DNA of 64,000 nt from Rahnella bruchi (GTDB taxonomy: Bacteria > Pseudomonadota > Gammaproteobacteria > Enterobacterales > Enterobacteriaceae): the NCBI RefSeq assembly GCF_003614975.1, contig NZ_QZWI01000008.1, positions 124,001-188,000 of the forward strand, written 5' to 3'. This document shows, piece by piece, positions 15,362-25,819 of this stretch (its first letter is position 1; the number at the start of each line of letters is the position of its first letter). The position numbers and the translations under genes were made by a program. The notes under the pieces were generated by a model. That model worked only from the letters and a program-made list of their open reading frames with translations. It did not search any database and was not told the origin of the DNA.

Positions 15362-15832
15362 TTATTCGTTTTCAGTCATTATCTGGAACAGTTCTTCGTC
15401 ACTTTGCGCGCCTCGCAGGCGGCGGCACACTGTTTTATCAGCTAATTTCTTAGCCACCAAAGATAATGTATGTAAATGGGTTTTACATTGATCCGCCGGC
15501 ACCAGCAAGGCAAAAAGTAAGTCTACCGGCTGATTATCGATGGCATCAAAAGCGATAGGTTGTTCCAGCTGAATGAACACCCCGACTGCACGTAAAGTAT
15601 CTTCTTCCAGCTTACCGTGCGGGATGGCGATCCCGGCACCGATCCCGGTGCTGCCCATACGTTCACGGGTCAAAATGGCGTCGAAAATCACCTGTGGCGA
15701 CAAATTCAGTTGCTTAGCGGCCAGTTCGCTGATGATTTCCAGTGCGCGTTTTTTGCTGGCGCAATGAACGCCGCTTTTGGTGCATTCGGCATTGAGCACC
15801 GACGTTAATTGCATTGCTATATCGTTGATCAT
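15362..15832 (-). CDS. ptsN: Nitrogen-PTS EIIA protein PtsN
   Basis: The 156-residue EIIA-Ntr has its phosphorylatable histidine at about residue 72 in GIAIPHGKL. In E. coli it controls K+ uptake (TrkA, KdpD) and other targets according to its phosphorylation state. I prefer the ATG at 15832 because it aligns best with the E. coli N-terminus. A GTG four codons upstream (15844) is also in frame. It sits between hpf and rapZ in the conserved rpoN operon. Confidence 0.95.
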   Translation of the reverse strand: MINDIAMQLTSVLNAECTKSGVHCASKKRALEIISELAAKQLNLSPQVIFDAILTRERMGSTGIGAGIAIPHGKLEEDTLRAVGVFIQLEQPIAFDAIDNQPVDLLFALLVPADQCKTHLHTLSLVAKKLADKTVCRRLRGAQSDEELFQIMTENE

Positions 15833-15942
15833 GTCATCTTTCACTTTTGCGCTGTTTCACCCTTAAAGCTATATCGGCTCGTTTCCCGAAGGTCACAAGC
15901 CGATGCCCGAAGGTTTGTAGCACAGGGTTGGCTACATGAATG

Positions 15943-16230
15943 TCAGTGCTGTTTCAGTTTGTCTTTATGTTTATTCAGCTGGCGGGCCAGTTTATCAACC
16001 AGTCCGTCAATCGCTGCGTACATATCCTGATGTTCCGAGGTGGCATGTAACTCGCCTCCATTCACATGCAAAGTCGCTTCCGCAACTTTTTGCACCTTTT
16101 CCACGCTCAACACCACATACACCTGATTAATCCTGTCGAAATACTGCTCAAGCTTGGCCAGCTTCGACGTGATGAATTCTCTCAGGGGATCCGTGATCTC
16201 AATGTGATGTCCGGTAATGTTGAGCTGCAT
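15943..16230 (-). CDS. hpf: Ribosome hibernation-promoting factor HPF (short form)
   Basis: The 95-residue protein starts MQLNITGHHIEITDPL and ends LARQLNKHKDKLKQH, like E. coli HPF. It binds the 30S A/P-site region and with RMF drives formation of 100S ribosome dimers in stationary phase. The start at 16230 is chosen over a nine-codon upstream extension because GAGAAGGAAG lies just ahead of it and the family begins here. The gene directly follows rpoN by 23 bases. Confidence 0.96.
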   Translation of the reverse strand: MQLNITGHHIEITDPLREFITSKLAKLEQYFDRINQVYVVLSVEKVQKVAEATLHVNGGELHATSEHQDMYAAIDGLVDKLARQLNKHKDKLKQH

Positions 16231-16253
16231 AATGTCTTCCTTCTCTGTTGAGG

Positions 16254-17687
16254 TCAAACTAACTGTTTACGTTGGTTTGAGGGCGGGATGGACAAAGACT
16301 CTCGGTATTTGGCGACAGTTCGGCGGGCAACCATAATTCCCTGATCGGAAAGCAGGGTCGCTAACTTACTGTCACTGAGCGGTTTTACAGGATTCTCCGC
16401 TGCGATTAATTTCTTCACCAGCGCCCGGATCGCGGTAGACGATGCCTCGCCGCCGCTGTCTGTACTGACATGGCTGGAAAAGAAATACTTCAGTTCGAAA
16501 ATGCCACGCGGGCTGTGCAGGAACTTCTGCGTCGTCACGCGGGATATCGTCGATTCGTGCATTTCTACGGCGCTGGCGATATCGGCCAGCACCATAGGTT
16601 TCATAAATTCTTCACCCAGTTCAAAGAACGCCTGCTGCTGCTCAACAATGCAACGGGTGACTTTCAACAGCGTGTCGTTACGGCTTTCCAGGCTTTTGAT
16701 TAACCACTTGGCTTCCTGCAGATTGCTGCGGATAAATTGCCCGTCGCTGTCGCTGCGTGAGGAATTTCCCATCGCGGCGTACTGCTGGTTAATCTTCAGA
16801 CGCGGAATGCTGTCGGAATTGAGTTCTACCGTCCAGACACCTGAGACTTTTCGCACCAGCACATCCGGGATGACGTATTCAGATTCGCCGGTGTTAATCG
16901 ACTGGCCCGGACGCGGATCAAGAGACTGGATCAGGAGCATCGCTCCTTTCAGTGTATCTTCTTTTAACCGGGTTGATCGCATAAGTGCGCGGAAATCATG
17001 GTTCGCCAGCAAATCGAGATGTTCGCTGATGATAAGACGGGCTTCGGTGATGAAAGGCGTATCAGTAACATACTGGGAAAGTTGGATAAGCAGACAATCG
17101 CGCAGGTCGCGCGCAGCCACGCCCACTGGGTCAAAACGCTGTACGCGTTTCAGAACGGCTTCCACTTCATCCATCGTGACGTCTTCATCCCCGATACTTT
17201 CCAGGATGTCGTCAAGGGAAATGGTCAGATAACCGGTGTCATCCACTGCATCCACAATAGACGTCGCAATGGCTGCGTCAGTATCAGTAAACGGGGTCAG
17301 CTCGACTTGCCACATCAGGTAATCCTGAAGTGTCTGGGTGGTCTCGCCCTGATAAATCGGCAGCTCGTCATCGCTGTAATCGTTACCGGTGCCTGAAGGC
17401 GTGCCAGCGGTATAGATTTCATCCCAGGTCGCATCCAGCGGCAACTCTTCGGGCATATCTTTTTGCTCGAGCGCTTCGCGGGTGTCTAACCCTTCGCTGT
17501 CGGTGACTTCTACGGAGTCGATTTCTTCATGAAGGTCTGTTTGTTCCAGCAGAGGGTTGCTCTCCAGCGCGAGTTGGATCTCCTGTTGGAGCTCGAGCGT
17601 GGACAATTGCAACAGGCGGATGGCCTGTTGTAACTGTGGAGTCATTGCCAGTTGTTGGCTGAGTCTGAGTTGCAAACCTTGCTTCAT
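16254..17687 (-). CDS. rpoN: RNA polymerase sigma-54 factor RpoN
   Basis: The 477-residue protein has the three sigma-54 regions. The glutamine-rich region I is at 1-50 ([20 protein letters not shown]) and the acidic region II at about 50-115. Region III holds the core-binding and DNA-binding parts and ends in the RpoN box [10 protein letters not shown] at 454-463. It directs polymerase to -24/-12 promoters that need AAA+ activators, mainly for nitrogen metabolism. It is co-located with lptB upstream and hpf-ptsN-rapZ-ptsO downstream. Confidence 0.98.
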   Translation of the reverse strand: MKQGLQLRLSQQLAMTPQLQQAIRLLQLSTLELQQEIQLALESNPLLEQTDLHEEIDSVEVTDSEGLDTREALEQKDMPEELPLDATWDEIYTAGTPSGTGNDYSDDELPIYQGETTQTLQDYLMWQVELTPFTDTDAAIATSIVDAVDDTGYLTISLDDILESIGDEDVTMDEVEAVLKRVQRFDPVGVAARDLRDCLLIQLSQYVTDTPFITEARLIISEHLDLLANHDFRALMRSTRLKEDTLKGAMLLIQSLDPRPGQSINTGESEYVIPDVLVRKVSGVWTVELNSDSIPRLKINQQYAAMGNSSRSDSDGQFIRSNLQEAKWLIKSLESRNDTLLKVTRCIVEQQQAFFELGEEFMKPMVLADIASAVEMHESTISRVTTQKFLHSPRGIFELKYFFSSHVSTDSGGEASSTAIRALVKKLIAAENPVKPLSDSKLATLLSDQGIMVARRTVAKYRESLSIPPSNQRKQLV

Positions 17688-17789
17688 ATCTTGGCTTTAT
17701 TTCCGTTGATGAGTGAATACGGCAACACTTCTGTCAGAGACGGCCTGTTTCAGTTTAAGGCGCAACAGGCACGGTTCCGGCGGCACAGA

Positions 17790-18515
17790 TCACAGACGGA
17801 ATTCTTCACCAAGATAAACGCGTTTAACTTGTTCATCAGCAAGAATATCGGCTGGCGTGCCGTGGGCGATCAATTTCCCCTGACTGACGATGTAAGCGCG
17901 TTCACACACGTCGAGCGTTTCGCGAACGTTATGGTCAGTGATCAGTACGCCGAGGCCGCTGTCACGCAAATGCTCAATGATTTTTTTGATGTCGATAACT
18001 GAAATCGGGTCAACACCGGCGAACGGTTCATCCAGCAGAATGAATTTAGGGTTCGCCGCCAGCGCACGGGCGATTTCAACACGACGGCGTTCACCACCGG
18101 ACAGTGACTGACCGAGGTTATCGCGCAAATGAGAAATATGGAACTCTTCCATCAGTTCATTAGCGCGATCGTTACGCTGTTCTTTGTTCAGATCGTCGCG
18201 GATCTGCAACACGGCCATCAGGTTATCAAACACGCTGAGGCGGCGGAAAATGGAGGCTTCCTGAGGAAGATAGCCAATGCCGCGACGCGCGCGGGTGTGC
18301 AATGGCAACAGGCTGATGTCTTCATCATCGACGATAATACGGCCCGCATCACGCTGCACAATGCCGACGACCATGTAAAACGTTGTGGTTTTACCCGCCC
18401 CGTTTGGCCCTAATAACCCGACGATTTCGCCGGAGTTTACCATCAGGCTGACATCTTCAACGACCTTGCGGCCTTTGTAGGCTTTTGCCAGATTCTCTGC
18501 GATTAATTTAGCCAT
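17790..18515 (-). CDS. lptB: LPS export ABC transporter ATP-binding protein LptB
   Basis: The 241-residue ATPase has Walker [10 protein letters not shown] (about 36-44), signature [15 protein letters not shown] and Walker [13 protein letters not shown], then the switch histidine in LITDHNVRE. As a dimer it powers LptFG to extract LPS from the inner membrane and push it along LptC-LptA-LptDE. It follows lptA after 5 bases. Confidence 0.98.
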   Translation of the reverse strand: MAKLIAENLAKAYKGRKVVEDVSLMVNSGEIVGLLGPNGAGKTTTFYMVVGIVQRDAGRIIVDDEDISLLPLHTRARRGIGYLPQEASIFRRLSVFDNLMAVLQIRDDLNKEQRNDRANELMEEFHISHLRDNLGQSLSGGERRRVEIARALAANPKFILLDEPFAGVDPISVIDIKKIIEHLRDSGLGVLITDHNVRETLDVCERAYIVSQGKLIAHGTPADILADEQVKRVYLGEEFRL

Positions 18516-18520
18516 AAAAA

Positions 18521-19078
18521 TCAGTTACTCTTTTTGGTCGGCTGGCCAGCCGCTGCGGGTGTTTTCTGTTGCAGCTGCGAAGGAACCAGAACGGTCGTCA
18601 CACGGTTGCCTTTATCACTGAAAGCTTCCATCTGCTGTTTCTGCACCAGATAAGTAATACGGTCGCCTTTGACATTGCTGTCGAGCTGTTCAAGGTAAGC
18701 GTTGCCGGTCAGCGTCACCAGATCGTTTTCTACTTCATAGCGGACTTTCTGCGCATGGCCTTTTACCGGCTTGCCGTTGTCCTGCATCTGATAGAACGTT
18801 ACCGGATTACCGTAGCCTTCAACCACTTCTTTGCCGGAAACACCTTGCGGGCGAATGACGACAACTTTGTCCGCTTTAACCTGGATAGTGCCCTGGTTGA
18901 CTACCACGTTACCGGTAAAGGTCGCGGTATTGGTATTAACGTCCAGCGCCTGATTAGCCGAATCAATGGTGATCGGTTTGGTCGTGTCATCTTTTAAGGC
19001 GAATGCCGGCACGCTGACGGCTAACAATGAGCTGACGATCAGGAGATTACGGATTTTGTTTTTTGCTTTGAATTTCAT
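18521..19078 (-). CDS. lptA: LPS transport periplasmic protein LptA
   Basis: The 185-residue precursor has a signal peptide ([13 protein letters not shown]... cleaved after AFA at about 27). A beta-jellyroll OstA domain follows, with [16 protein letters not shown] and [14 protein letters not shown]. LptA oligomerises into the bridge that carries LPS through the periplasm. The C-terminal tail is Gln/Ala/Pro-rich and probably flexible. Its start lies inside the end of lptC (32-base overlap). Confidence 0.97.
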   Translation of the reverse strand: MKFKAKNKIRNLLIVSSLLAVSVPAFALKDDTTKPITIDSANQALDVNTNTATFTGNVVVNQGTIQVKADKVVVIRPQGVSGKEVVEGYGNPVTFYQMQDNGKPVKGHAQKVRYEVENDLVTLTGNAYLEQLDSNVKGDRITYLVQKQQMEAFSDKGNRVTTVLVPSQLQQKTPAAAGQPTKKSN

Positions 19079-19625
19079 AAGAGGTCGTTACCTTTTCGAT
19101 CAGCTCTGCTGTTTTATCACGCAGATTACCACGCATTTTCATGCCGTTAGATGTAAAACCTGTGCCATAAAGCGTTACTTCATCGTCTGAGGCAACGTCC
19201 TGTGTCGTCAGGTTAACCCGTGCATTGTCCGTTTTGATTCTTTGCAACTGTGACGTGTCTGGTGTCAGGCTGTCTGCCTGCACATGCCCGTAAAGATAGA
19301 GCATTTTATCCTGAGTCAGCTTGGCCTTGTCAGAATGCAGCACCCACGTCGGAACTTTATTCTTGTCGTACATGGTCGCTACCGGATTGGTAAACCATGT
19401 CACCTGATCAGTGGTGTAATACTTCACCTGATCTGAAACCAGTTTATACGTCAGGCTGCCCAGCGGATCGTACACCATCGTGACGGTGTGGGAGCTCTGA
19501 TAGGTCGGATCCTGATCGTTGACTTCCGGCTGGACTTTATCGTTGTTGTCAGACATTGATAAGCCGAGCAGCACCAGAACGATAACCGTCAGCGCCAGAA
19601 TAATCCAAAGTCTTGTTTTACTCAT
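19047..19625 (-). CDS. lptC: LPS export component LptC
   Basis: The 192-residue protein has one N-terminal membrane anchor (residues 5-23) and a periplasmic LptA-like jellyroll (with VTWFTNPVATMYDKN and GHVQADSLTPDT). It couples the LptB2FG extractor to LptA. It overlaps kdsC by four bases upstream and lptA by 32 downstream, the same coupling as in E. coli. Confidence 0.96.
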   Translation of the reverse strand: MSKTRLWIILALTVIVLVLLGLSMSDNNDKVQPEVNDQDPTYQSSHTVTMVYDPLGSLTYKLVSDQVKYYTTDQVTWFTNPVATMYDKNKVPTWVLHSDKAKLTQDKMLYLYGHVQADSLTPDTSQLQRIKTDNARVNLTTQDVASDDEVTLYGTGFTSNGMKMRGNLRDKTAELIEKVTTSYEIQSKKQNP

Positions 19626-20188
19626 ATCGAGAGCCCTTTGGCGTCCTCCAGCTTACCCTGTGCCAGTAAAATCAAATCGCACAATTCGCGTACTGCACCA
19701 CGTCCGCCGGCAATGCGGGTGACATAATGCGCCTTCGGCAACAGGATGGGATGCGCGTCCTGAACAGCGACTGAAAGACCGACTTCAGCCATCACTGGCC
19801 AGTCAATCAGGTCATCACCGATGTAGGCCACTTCGTCGGCCCGCAAAGACAGTGTATCTAACAGTTCGCGGAAGGCCAAAAGCTTATCCGATTGCCCCTG
19901 ATACAAGTGGCGTATACCGAGGGTTTTAGCGCGATCTTCCAGTAATTTCGCATTGCGGCCTGTAATAATCGCGACCTCAATGTCAGAAGTCAGCAGGCAG
20001 CGGATACCATAACCGTCGCGAACGTTAAAACTTTTCAGCTCTTCTCCCTGATTTCCCATGTAGATCAAGCCATCAGACATCACGCCATCTACATCGCAAA
20101 TCAGCAGGCGGATAGCTTTCGCCCGTTCAAGCACTTGCGTGCTGACTGGACCGTAGCAAGTCTCCACCAGGGCTGCGCTATTACTCAT
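19622..20188 (-). CDS. kdsC: 3-Deoxy-D-manno-octulosonate 8-phosphate phosphatase KdsC
   Basis: The 188-residue HAD-superfamily phosphatase has the nucleophile motif ICDVDGVMSDG (about 31-41), motif II ITGRNAKL (about 75-82) and the metal-binding GDDLIDWPVM. It forms tetramers and releases phosphate from Kdo8P to give Kdo, the inner-core sugar of LPS. It follows kdsD by 16 bases, so two Kdo-pathway enzymes are co-transcribed with LPS export genes. Confidence 0.96.
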   Translation of the reverse strand: MSNSAALVETCYGPVSTQVLERAKAIRLLICDVDGVMSDGLIYMGNQGEELKSFNVRDGYGIRCLLTSDIEVAIITGRNAKLLEDRAKTLGIRHLYQGQSDKLLAFRELLDTLSLRADEVAYIGDDLIDWPVMAEVGLSVAVQDAHPILLPKAHYVTRIAGGRGAVRELCDLILLAQGKLEDAKGLSI

Positions 20189-20204
20189 TCAGAGATTTCC
20201 TCAA

Positions 20205-21191
20205 TTAAACTACGCCAGCGCGCAGCATGTCGTGCATATGTAACACACCCAGTAACTGGTCACCATCAGCAACCATCACGCAGGTTATGTTTTTTTCCTG
20301 CATTAAATTCAACGCATCCACCGCCAGGAGAGAAGGGCGGACGCGGATGCCGCCGGTCGTCATGACCTCGGCAATCGAGGCTTCATTGATGTTAACGCCC
20401 ATATCGAAGATGCGGCGTAAATCACCATCGGTAAAGATCCCTTCGATTCTCATCAAATCGTTGCAGATAACCGTCATACCCAGATTCTTACGGGTGATTT
20501 CCAGCAACGCGTCACGCAAAGAGGCGTCACGGCTGACATGCGGAATTTCGTTACCCGTATGCATAATATCGCTCACGCGCAGTAAGAGCTTGCGACCCAG
20601 TGCTCCGCCCGGATGGGAAAGGGCGAAATCTTCAGGCGTGAAACCACGGGCTTCCAGCAGTGCTACCGCCAGCGCATCGCCCATGACCAACACCGCCGTG
20701 GTGCTGCTGGTCGGTGCCAGACCCAGCGGGCAGGCCTCTTTTGGCACTTTGACGCAAAGATGTACATCGGCGGCTTTACCCATGGTACTTTCCGGATTAG
20801 ACGTCATGCAGATAAGCGTGATGTCCAGGCGCTTGAGTACCGGGATCAGCCCGAGAATTTCGTGTGCTTCGCCGGAATTGGAAATCAGGATCACAACGTC
20901 CTGTTTCGACACCATGCCCAGATCACCGTGGCTGGCTTCACCCGGATGGACAAAGAATGCCGGTGTACCTGTGCTGGCAAAGGTCGCGGCCATCTTACGG
21001 CCAATGTGGCCGGATTTACCCATGCCCATGACGACGACTTTGCCGTTGCAGGCGAAGATTTTTTCGCAGGCACGGGTAAAATCGCCGTTAATGTATTGAT
21101 CTAACTGCTCAAGTCCTTCACGTTCTGTTTTCAGCACATCACGCCCGACAGCCTGAAAATCAAAGTCGGAGGCGAAGGTAAAGTTAGCCAT
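20205..21191 (-). CDS. kdsD: D-arabinose 5-phosphate isomerase KdsD
   Basis: The 328-residue protein has an N-terminal SIS sugar-isomerase domain (MGMGKSGHIGRKMAATFAS, ISNSGEAHEI) and two C-terminal CBS domains (about 210-328). It converts ribulose 5-phosphate to arabinose 5-phosphate, the first step to Kdo. The start at 21191 (MANFTF) gives exactly the E. coli length. A 26-codon upstream extension to 21269 overlaps yrbG and lacks support. Confidence 0.96.
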   Translation of the reverse strand: MANFTFASDFDFQAVGRDVLKTEREGLEQLDQYINGDFTRACEKIFACNGKVVVMGMGKSGHIGRKMAATFASTGTPAFFVHPGEASHGDLGMVSKQDVVILISNSGEAHEILGLIPVLKRLDITLICMTSNPESTMGKAADVHLCVKVPKEACPLGLAPTSSTTAVLVMGDALAVALLEARGFTPEDFALSHPGGALGRKLLLRVSDIMHTGNEIPHVSRDASLRDALLEITRKNLGMTVICNDLMRIEGIFTDGDLRRIFDMGVNINEASIAEVMTTGGIRVRPSLLAVDALNLMQEKNITCVMVADGDQLLGVLHMHDMLRAGVV

Positions 21192-21210
21192 AGTCAGTTC
21201 CTGACAAAGT

Positions 21211-22188
21211 TCAGAAGGCAATGCTGTCCGGTAAGAGGAACAGCACTGCCATATAGGCGATAAATCCACACAGTAGCAGTGCGCCGGCGAGATGACCGAT
21301 ACGGTGTTTACGCATCAGGCACAACCCGGAAAGCACGATACTGACTGCCAGCATGACCCAGTAATCGCGGTGAAACGCGTCCGGGTTAAACGAGCCTGGC
21401 GCAACCAGCGCGGGTAATCCCAGCACCAGACAGGTATTAAAAATATTCGCGCCAATGATATTGCCCAGTGCGATATCATCTTCGCCTTTAATCGCTCCGG
21501 CGATAAACGTTGCCAGTTCCGGCAGGCTGGTGCCGATGGCGATGACCGTCAGGCCAATCACCAGTTCGCTGACGCCAAAGTAACGGGCTATCACTGTACT
21601 GTTATCGACAATCATGCCCGACGCCAGTGGCATGATGATAAAGCCCAGCGCCAGCCACAGAAACGCCACGGTGTTGCTGCTGTCCTGAGGAAGTTCGGAC
21701 ATCTGCTCGTACGTCAGCGTATCCAGCCCTTCTTTTTCTGCCGCGCGGGCGATTTTTATCACCAGCATCATAAACACGGCGGCACTGGCCAGCAGCAGAA
21801 CGCCATCAAACCGGCTGAGTTCTCCGTCACTTAACACAAAACCACAGAGTGCCGTGACCAGTAACAATAATGGGAGTTCGCGGCGTAATATATCAGAACG
21901 AACGGAAAGTGGATGAATCAGGGCTGCACCGCCCAAAATCAGAAGAATATTAATGATATTCGAACCAATTGCGTTTCCGACGGCCAAATCCATCTGATCA
22001 TTGATGGCGGCTGTGGTAGAAACCACCAGTTCAGGAAGAGATATTCCGACGCCGACGACGGTCATGCCAATCACCAGCGGAGGTATGCCTATTGAGCGTG
22101 CCAACACTGCGGCTCCGTACACCAGACGATCGGCGGCGTAAACTAACAGTAACAAGCCGACAATCATCAGTACGATAGCGAGAAGCAT
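21211..22188 (-). CDS. yrbG: Inner-membrane Ca2+/Na+:H+ antiporter family protein YrbG
   Basis: The 325-residue membrane protein has the two inverted alpha repeats of the CaCA exchanger superfamily, VGISLPELVVSTTA and IGTSLPELATFIAG, each within a block of about five spans. The acidic residues of both repeats form the ion site. E. coli YrbG has the same length. The start at 22188 is used because ATGCTTCTCGCT follows an AAAGGATG Shine-Dalgarno. A longer frame to 22257 adds a non-homologous polar leader. Ion specificity is not known. Confidence 0.93.
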   Translation of the reverse strand: MLLAIVLMIVGLLLLVYAADRLVYGAAVLARSIGIPPLVIGMTVVGVGISLPELVVSTTAAINDQMDLAVGNAIGSNIINILLILGGAALIHPLSVRSDILRRELPLLLLVTALCGFVLSDGELSRFDGVLLLASAAVFMMLVIKIARAAEKEGLDTLTYEQMSELPQDSSNTVAFLWLALGFIIMPLASGMIVDNSTVIARYFGVSELVIGLTVIAIGTSLPELATFIAGAIKGEDDIALGNIIGANIFNTCLVLGLPALVAPGSFNPDAFHRDYWVMLAVSIVLSGLCLMRKHRIGHLAGALLLCGFIAYMAVLFLLPDSIAF

Positions 22189-22495
22189 GAAACATCCTTT
22201 ATTGGGTATAATGCGAGGTTCGTTGCCTTTGCAGGCAGGCGATTCCTTCGTCAACATGAGCTAAGGCGACATTTTCTCTGAAAACAAGGCCAGCAGGTTC
22301 CTGTATGTTAGACGATGAAGGCTTTTAATTTAAAATGGTAATTCATCGATTTTGACCGTCTGTGGCGGAAAAGTAAATCGATGGCAACTTTGGTAACGAA
22401 ACCGAGGTAAGTTTTTGTAAAAATACCAAAGTTATACGACACCCCATCAGGGTCAGACGTATTCTTAGCGAAAGCATTCCGAAGGGATAAACTGA
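22189..22495. other. Divergent promoter region yrbG / mlaF
   Basis: The 307-base gap between the minus-strand kds/lpt genes and the plus-strand mla operon must carry both promoters. I see no clear repeat or structured RNA. An AAGGGATAAA site precedes the mlaF start. Confidence 0.6.
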
Positions 22496-23299
22496 ATGAG
22501 TCAAAGCGAATCGAATCTGGTTGAGATCAAGGGCATGAGCTTCGTGCGCGGCGATCGTCCCATTTTCGAAGAGATCAATATGACCGTGCCACGCGGCAAA
22601 GTCACCGCCATTATGGGGCCTTCGGGGATCGGTAAAACCACCTTGCTGCGCCTGATCGGCGGGCAACTCTCGCCAGACAGCGGGGAAATCTGGTTCGACG
22701 GCGATAACATTCCGACGTTGTCACGCCGTAAGTTGTACGAATCCCGTAAGAAAATGAGCATGTTGTTTCAGTCCGGTGCATTGTTTACTGACCTGACTGT
22801 GTTCGAGAATGTGGCATTCCCGTTGCGTGAGCACAGCAAATTACCCGAAGAACTGCTGCGCAGCACTGTGACCATGAAACTCGAAGCGGTAGGTTTACGC
22901 GGCGCTGGCGACCTGATGCCTGCTGAGTTGTCTGGCGGGATGGCGCGTCGTGTGGCGCTGGCGCGTGCTATCGCGCTTGATCCGGAACTTATCATGTTCG
23001 ATGAGCCTTTTGTGGGGCAGGACCCGATCACGATGGGCGTGCTGGTTAAACTTATCGATGAACTTAACCATGCGCTGGGCGTGACGTGTATCGTTGTCTC
23101 TCATGATGTACCTGAAGTACTCAGTATTGCGGATTATGCGTATATTGTTGCAGCGCAGCATGTCATTGCTGAAGGTACACCAGAGGAATTGCAAAATAAC
23201 CCAGACCCGCGAGTTCGCCAGTTCCTCGACGGTATTGCCGACGGACCGGTGCCTTTCCGTTTCCCAGCTGGTGATTACAAAACCGAGCTGCTCGGATGA
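22496..23299 (+). CDS. mlaF: Phospholipid ABC transporter ATPase MlaF
   Basis: The 267-residue ATPase has Walker A GPSGIGKTT (about 41-49), signature LSGGMARRVALARA and Walker B IMFDEPFVGQDP, plus the family C-terminal extension that contacts MlaB. It powers MlaE/MlaD in retrograde or bidirectional phospholipid traffic, keeping the outer leaflet of the outer membrane free of phospholipids. It is the first gene of mlaFEDCB. The mlaE gene starts 15 bases downstream. Confidence 0.97.
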   Translation: MSQSESNLVEIKGMSFVRGDRPIFEEINMTVPRGKVTAIMGPSGIGKTTLLRLIGGQLSPDSGEIWFDGDNIPTLSRRKLYESRKKMSMLFQSGALFTDLTVFENVAFPLREHSKLPEELLRSTVTMKLEAVGLRGAGDLMPAELSGGMARRVALARAIALDPELIMFDEPFVGQDPITMGVLVKLIDELNHALGVTCIVVSHDVPEVLSIADYAYIVAAQHVIAEGTPEELQNNPDPRVRQFLDGIADGPVPFRFPAGDYKTELLG

Positions 23300-23314
23300 T
23301 GGAGTTCTTTATTC

Positions 23315-24112
23315 ATGTACCTTGTTTTGAAAATAAATAGGGCTTTAGCCTCTGTCGGGCGCCGCGGAATAAACACCTGCGTGTCTTTTGGCCGTGCCGG
23401 TTTGATGCTCTTTCGGGCGTTGGTCGGTAAGCCTCAATTTGCCAAACAATGGCCGCTGCTGATCAAGCAGCTTTACAGCGTTGGCGTGCTTTCCCTGCTG
23501 ATCATCCTCGTTTCCGGCCTGTTTATCGGCATGGTGCTGGGCTTACAGGGATACCTGATTTTAACTACCTACAGTGCTGAGGCCAGCCTCGGCATGATGG
23601 TGGCGCTTTCCCTGCTGCGAGAGCTGGGTCCGGTGGTGACAGCATTACTGTTTGCCGGTCGTGCAGGTTCTGCGCTGACCGCTGAGCTGGGTTTGATGAA
23701 AGCCACTGAGCAAATTTCCAGTCTGGAAATGATGGCTATCGATCCGTTGCGCCGCGTTGTGGCACCGCGTTTCTGGGCCGGTTTGATTTCCATGCCTCTG
23801 CTGACGGCGATTTTTGTCGCGGTCGGGATCTGGGGTGGCTCGCTGGTCGGCGTGGACTGGAAAGGGATCGACAGTGGTTTCTTCTGGTCAGCAATGCAAA
23901 CTTCCGTAGACTGGCGGACTGACCTGCTTAACTGTCTGATTAAGAGCCTTGTTTTCGCTATCACAGTGACCTGGATTGCGTTGTTCAATGGCTATGATGC
24001 GATACCGACGTCCGAAGGGATTAGCCGGGCAACGACACGTACTGTGGTGCATTCGTCACTGGCGGTGCTGGGATTGGATTTTGTGCTGACAGCACTGATG
24101 TTTGGAAATTAA
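23315..24112 (+). CDS. mlaE: Phospholipid ABC transporter permease MlaE
   Basis: The 265-residue permease has about five or six membrane segments and the conserved cytoplasmic coupling block [20 protein letters not shown] (about 104-123) and [19 protein letters not shown]. The dimer forms the transport path above which the MlaD hexamer sits. A GGAG about 9 bases ahead supports the ATG at 23315. A TTG four codons later would give the exact E. coli length. Confidence 0.96.
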   Translation: MYLVLKINRALASVGRRGINTCVSFGRAGLMLFRALVGKPQFAKQWPLLIKQLYSVGVLSLLIILVSGLFIGMVLGLQGYLILTTYSAEASLGMMVALSLLRELGPVVTALLFAGRAGSALTAELGLMKATEQISSLEMMAIDPLRRVVAPRFWAGLISMPLLTAIFVAVGIWGGSLVGVDWKGIDSGFFWSAMQTSVDWRTDLLNCLIKSLVFAITVTWIALFNGYDAIPTSEGISRATTRTVVHSSLAVLGLDFVLTALMFGN

Positions 24113-24115
24113 ACC

Positions 24116-24682
24116 ATGCAAACGAAAAAGAGTGAAATCTGGGTAGGCGCATTTTTAATCATCGCACTGATTGCGGTGTTATTCCTGTGTCTGAAAGTGG
24201 CCGACATCCGTTCTATTGGCTCAGATCCGACCTATCGTATCTCAGCTGATTTCGACAATATCGGTGGCCTGAAAAGCGGCTCTCCGGTAAAAGTTGGCGG
24301 CGTGGTGATTGGCCGCGTCAGCAGCATTACGCTGGATAAGAACTATTCTCCACGCGTGGAAATGGACATTGACCAAAAATACAACCAGATCCCGAGCACC
24401 AGTACGCTGGCTATCCGTACTTCGGGTTTACTGGGTGAGCAATTCCTGGCGCTGAACATTGGTTTTGAAGACCCTGACATGGGAACGACTATCCTTAAAA
24501 ACGGTGGCGTCATTCAGGACACCAAATCAGCGCTGGTTCTCGAAGACCTGATTGGCCAGTTCCTTTATAAGAGCGGCGACGGTAAAGCGGATCCGGATGC
24601 AGGTTCTGCAACCGCAGCACCCGCGGGCAATTCTGCCCCTGCGCCTGACGCTGATACAGCACCGCAACCGGCCGCTCATTAA
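24116..24682 (+). CDS. mlaD: Phospholipid-binding MCE protein MlaD
   Basis: The 188-residue protein has an N-terminal membrane anchor (about 8-28) and one MCE domain (about 38-115, with [18 protein letters not shown]). It ends in an Ala/Pro-rich tail (about 160-188) that is likely disordered. Six copies form a ring with a hydrophobic pore that hands lipid between MlaE and MlaC. The gene starts 4 bases after mlaE. Confidence 0.96.
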   Translation: MQTKKSEIWVGAFLIIALIAVLFLCLKVADIRSIGSDPTYRISADFDNIGGLKSGSPVKVGGVVIGRVSSITLDKNYSPRVEMDIDQKYNQIPSTSTLAIRTSGLLGEQFLALNIGFEDPDMGTTILKNGGVIQDTKSALVLEDLIGQFLYKSGDGKADPDAGSATAAPAGNSAPAPDADTAPQPAAH

Positions 24683-24723
24683 GAACTTGTTACTACGGAT
24701 TCTCCATCAAAGAGGAAATGATT

Positions 24724-25356
24724 ATGTTTAAACGTTTAGTGATCGCCGCACTGCTGGTGGTTATGGCTCCGCTGGCCAATGCTGCGGTTGATAAAACCAA
24801 CCCGTACAGCGTGATGAATGAAGCGGCGAACAAAACCTTCACCCGTCTCAAAACCGAACAGCCGAAAATCAAGCAGGATCCTAACTATCTGCGCCAGATC
24901 GTTCGCGATGAACTGCTGCCGTACGTGCAGATCAAATACGCCGGGGCGCTGGTGTTAGGCCGCTACTATCAACAGGCGACCCCTGCGCAGCGTGATGCCT
25001 ACTTCGCGGCGTTCTCTGAATACCTGCAACAGGCTTACGGGCAGGCACTGGCGATGTACAACGGCCAGAACTACACCGTGCAGCCGGAACAGTCTTACGC
25101 AGATAAAGACATCATTGCTATCCGCGTGACTATTACCGATCCGAACGGTCGTCCGCCTGTGCGTCTGGATTTCCAGTGGCGTAAAAACAGCCGTACCGGT
25201 GAGTGGCAGGCTTACGACATGATCGCCGAAGGCGTCAGCATGATTTCGACCAAGCAAAACGAATGGGCGGATATCCTGCGTCAGAAAGGGATTGATGGTC
25301 TGACTGCGCGTCTGAAACAAGCTGCCGCAGAACCGATTACTCTGGATAAAAAATGA
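24724..25356 (+). CDS. mlaC: Periplasmic phospholipid shuttle MlaC
   Basis: The 210-residue precursor has a signal peptide ([20 protein letters not shown]). The mature part matches the MlaC/Ttg2 lipid-binding fold ([20 protein letters not shown] and [10 protein letters not shown]). It carries phospholipid between MlaA-OmpC at the outer membrane and MlaD. The ATG at 24724 is chosen over 24718 because AGAGGA is then 8 bases away instead of 2. Confidence 0.96.
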   Translation: MFKRLVIAALLVVMAPLANAAVDKTNPYSVMNEAANKTFTRLKTEQPKIKQDPNYLRQIVRDELLPYVQIKYAGALVLGRYYQQATPAQRDAYFAAFSEYLQQAYGQALAMYNGQNYTVQPEQSYADKDIIAIRVTITDPNGRPPVRLDFQWRKNSRTGEWQAYDMIAEGVSMISTKQNEWADILRQKGIDGLTARLKQAAAEPITLDKK

Positions 25357-25646
25357 GTGAAGCATTGCGCTGGGAATCGCAGCCGCCGCGACTGACGTTG
25401 CACGGTGAACTGGATCGCGAAACGCTGGTCCCTTTCTGGGATGCGCGTAAAAAGCTGATGTCCGGGATTACCTGTCTGGATGTTTCCGGGCTGGAGCGGG
25501 TGGACTCTTCCGGTCTGGCGCTGTTAGTGCATTTGCGTGAGGAAGCCAGCCAGCAGGGTGTTGTTCTGACGGTTGCCGGTATTACCGACAGGCTGAATAC
25601 TCTGATTGCGCTCTACAATCTTCAGGACATCATTCCGGCAGCCTGA
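25353..25646 (+). CDS. mlaB: STAS-domain subunit MlaB of the Mla transporter
   Basis: The 97-residue STAS protein has the motif [16 protein letters not shown] (about 46-61), with the conserved D-S-S in the loop that in anti-anti-sigma factors holds the phospho-serine. In this complex MlaB binds MlaF and stabilises it. It overlaps mlaC by four bases (ATGA). A strong terminator follows about 70 bases on and closes the operon. Confidence 0.95.
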   Translation: MSEALRWESQPPRLTLHGELDRETLVPFWDARKKLMSGITCLDVSGLERVDSSGLALLVHLREEASQQGVVLTVAGITDRLNTLIALYNLQDIIPAA

Positions 25647-25710
25647 GCAAATAAGCCAGCAGTTCCGGTAAGTTAGGCGGCTGAATGCCTGCCGTCGCCT
25701 GACTCTCTGC

Positions 25711-25747
25711 AAAGCCCCTGTGCGAAACTCTTGCTCAGGGGCTTTTT
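25711..25747 (+). terminator. Intrinsic terminator of the mla operon
   Basis: AAAGCCCCTG / CAGGGGCTTTTT hairpin with T tract, 65 bases after mlaB. Confidence 0.9.
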
Positions 25748-25819
25748 CGTGGTTTAAGAATTGCGCCGATCCCTATAAGATATCGGGCTGTTATGATTCT
25801 TTAGAAGAATAGATCCCCT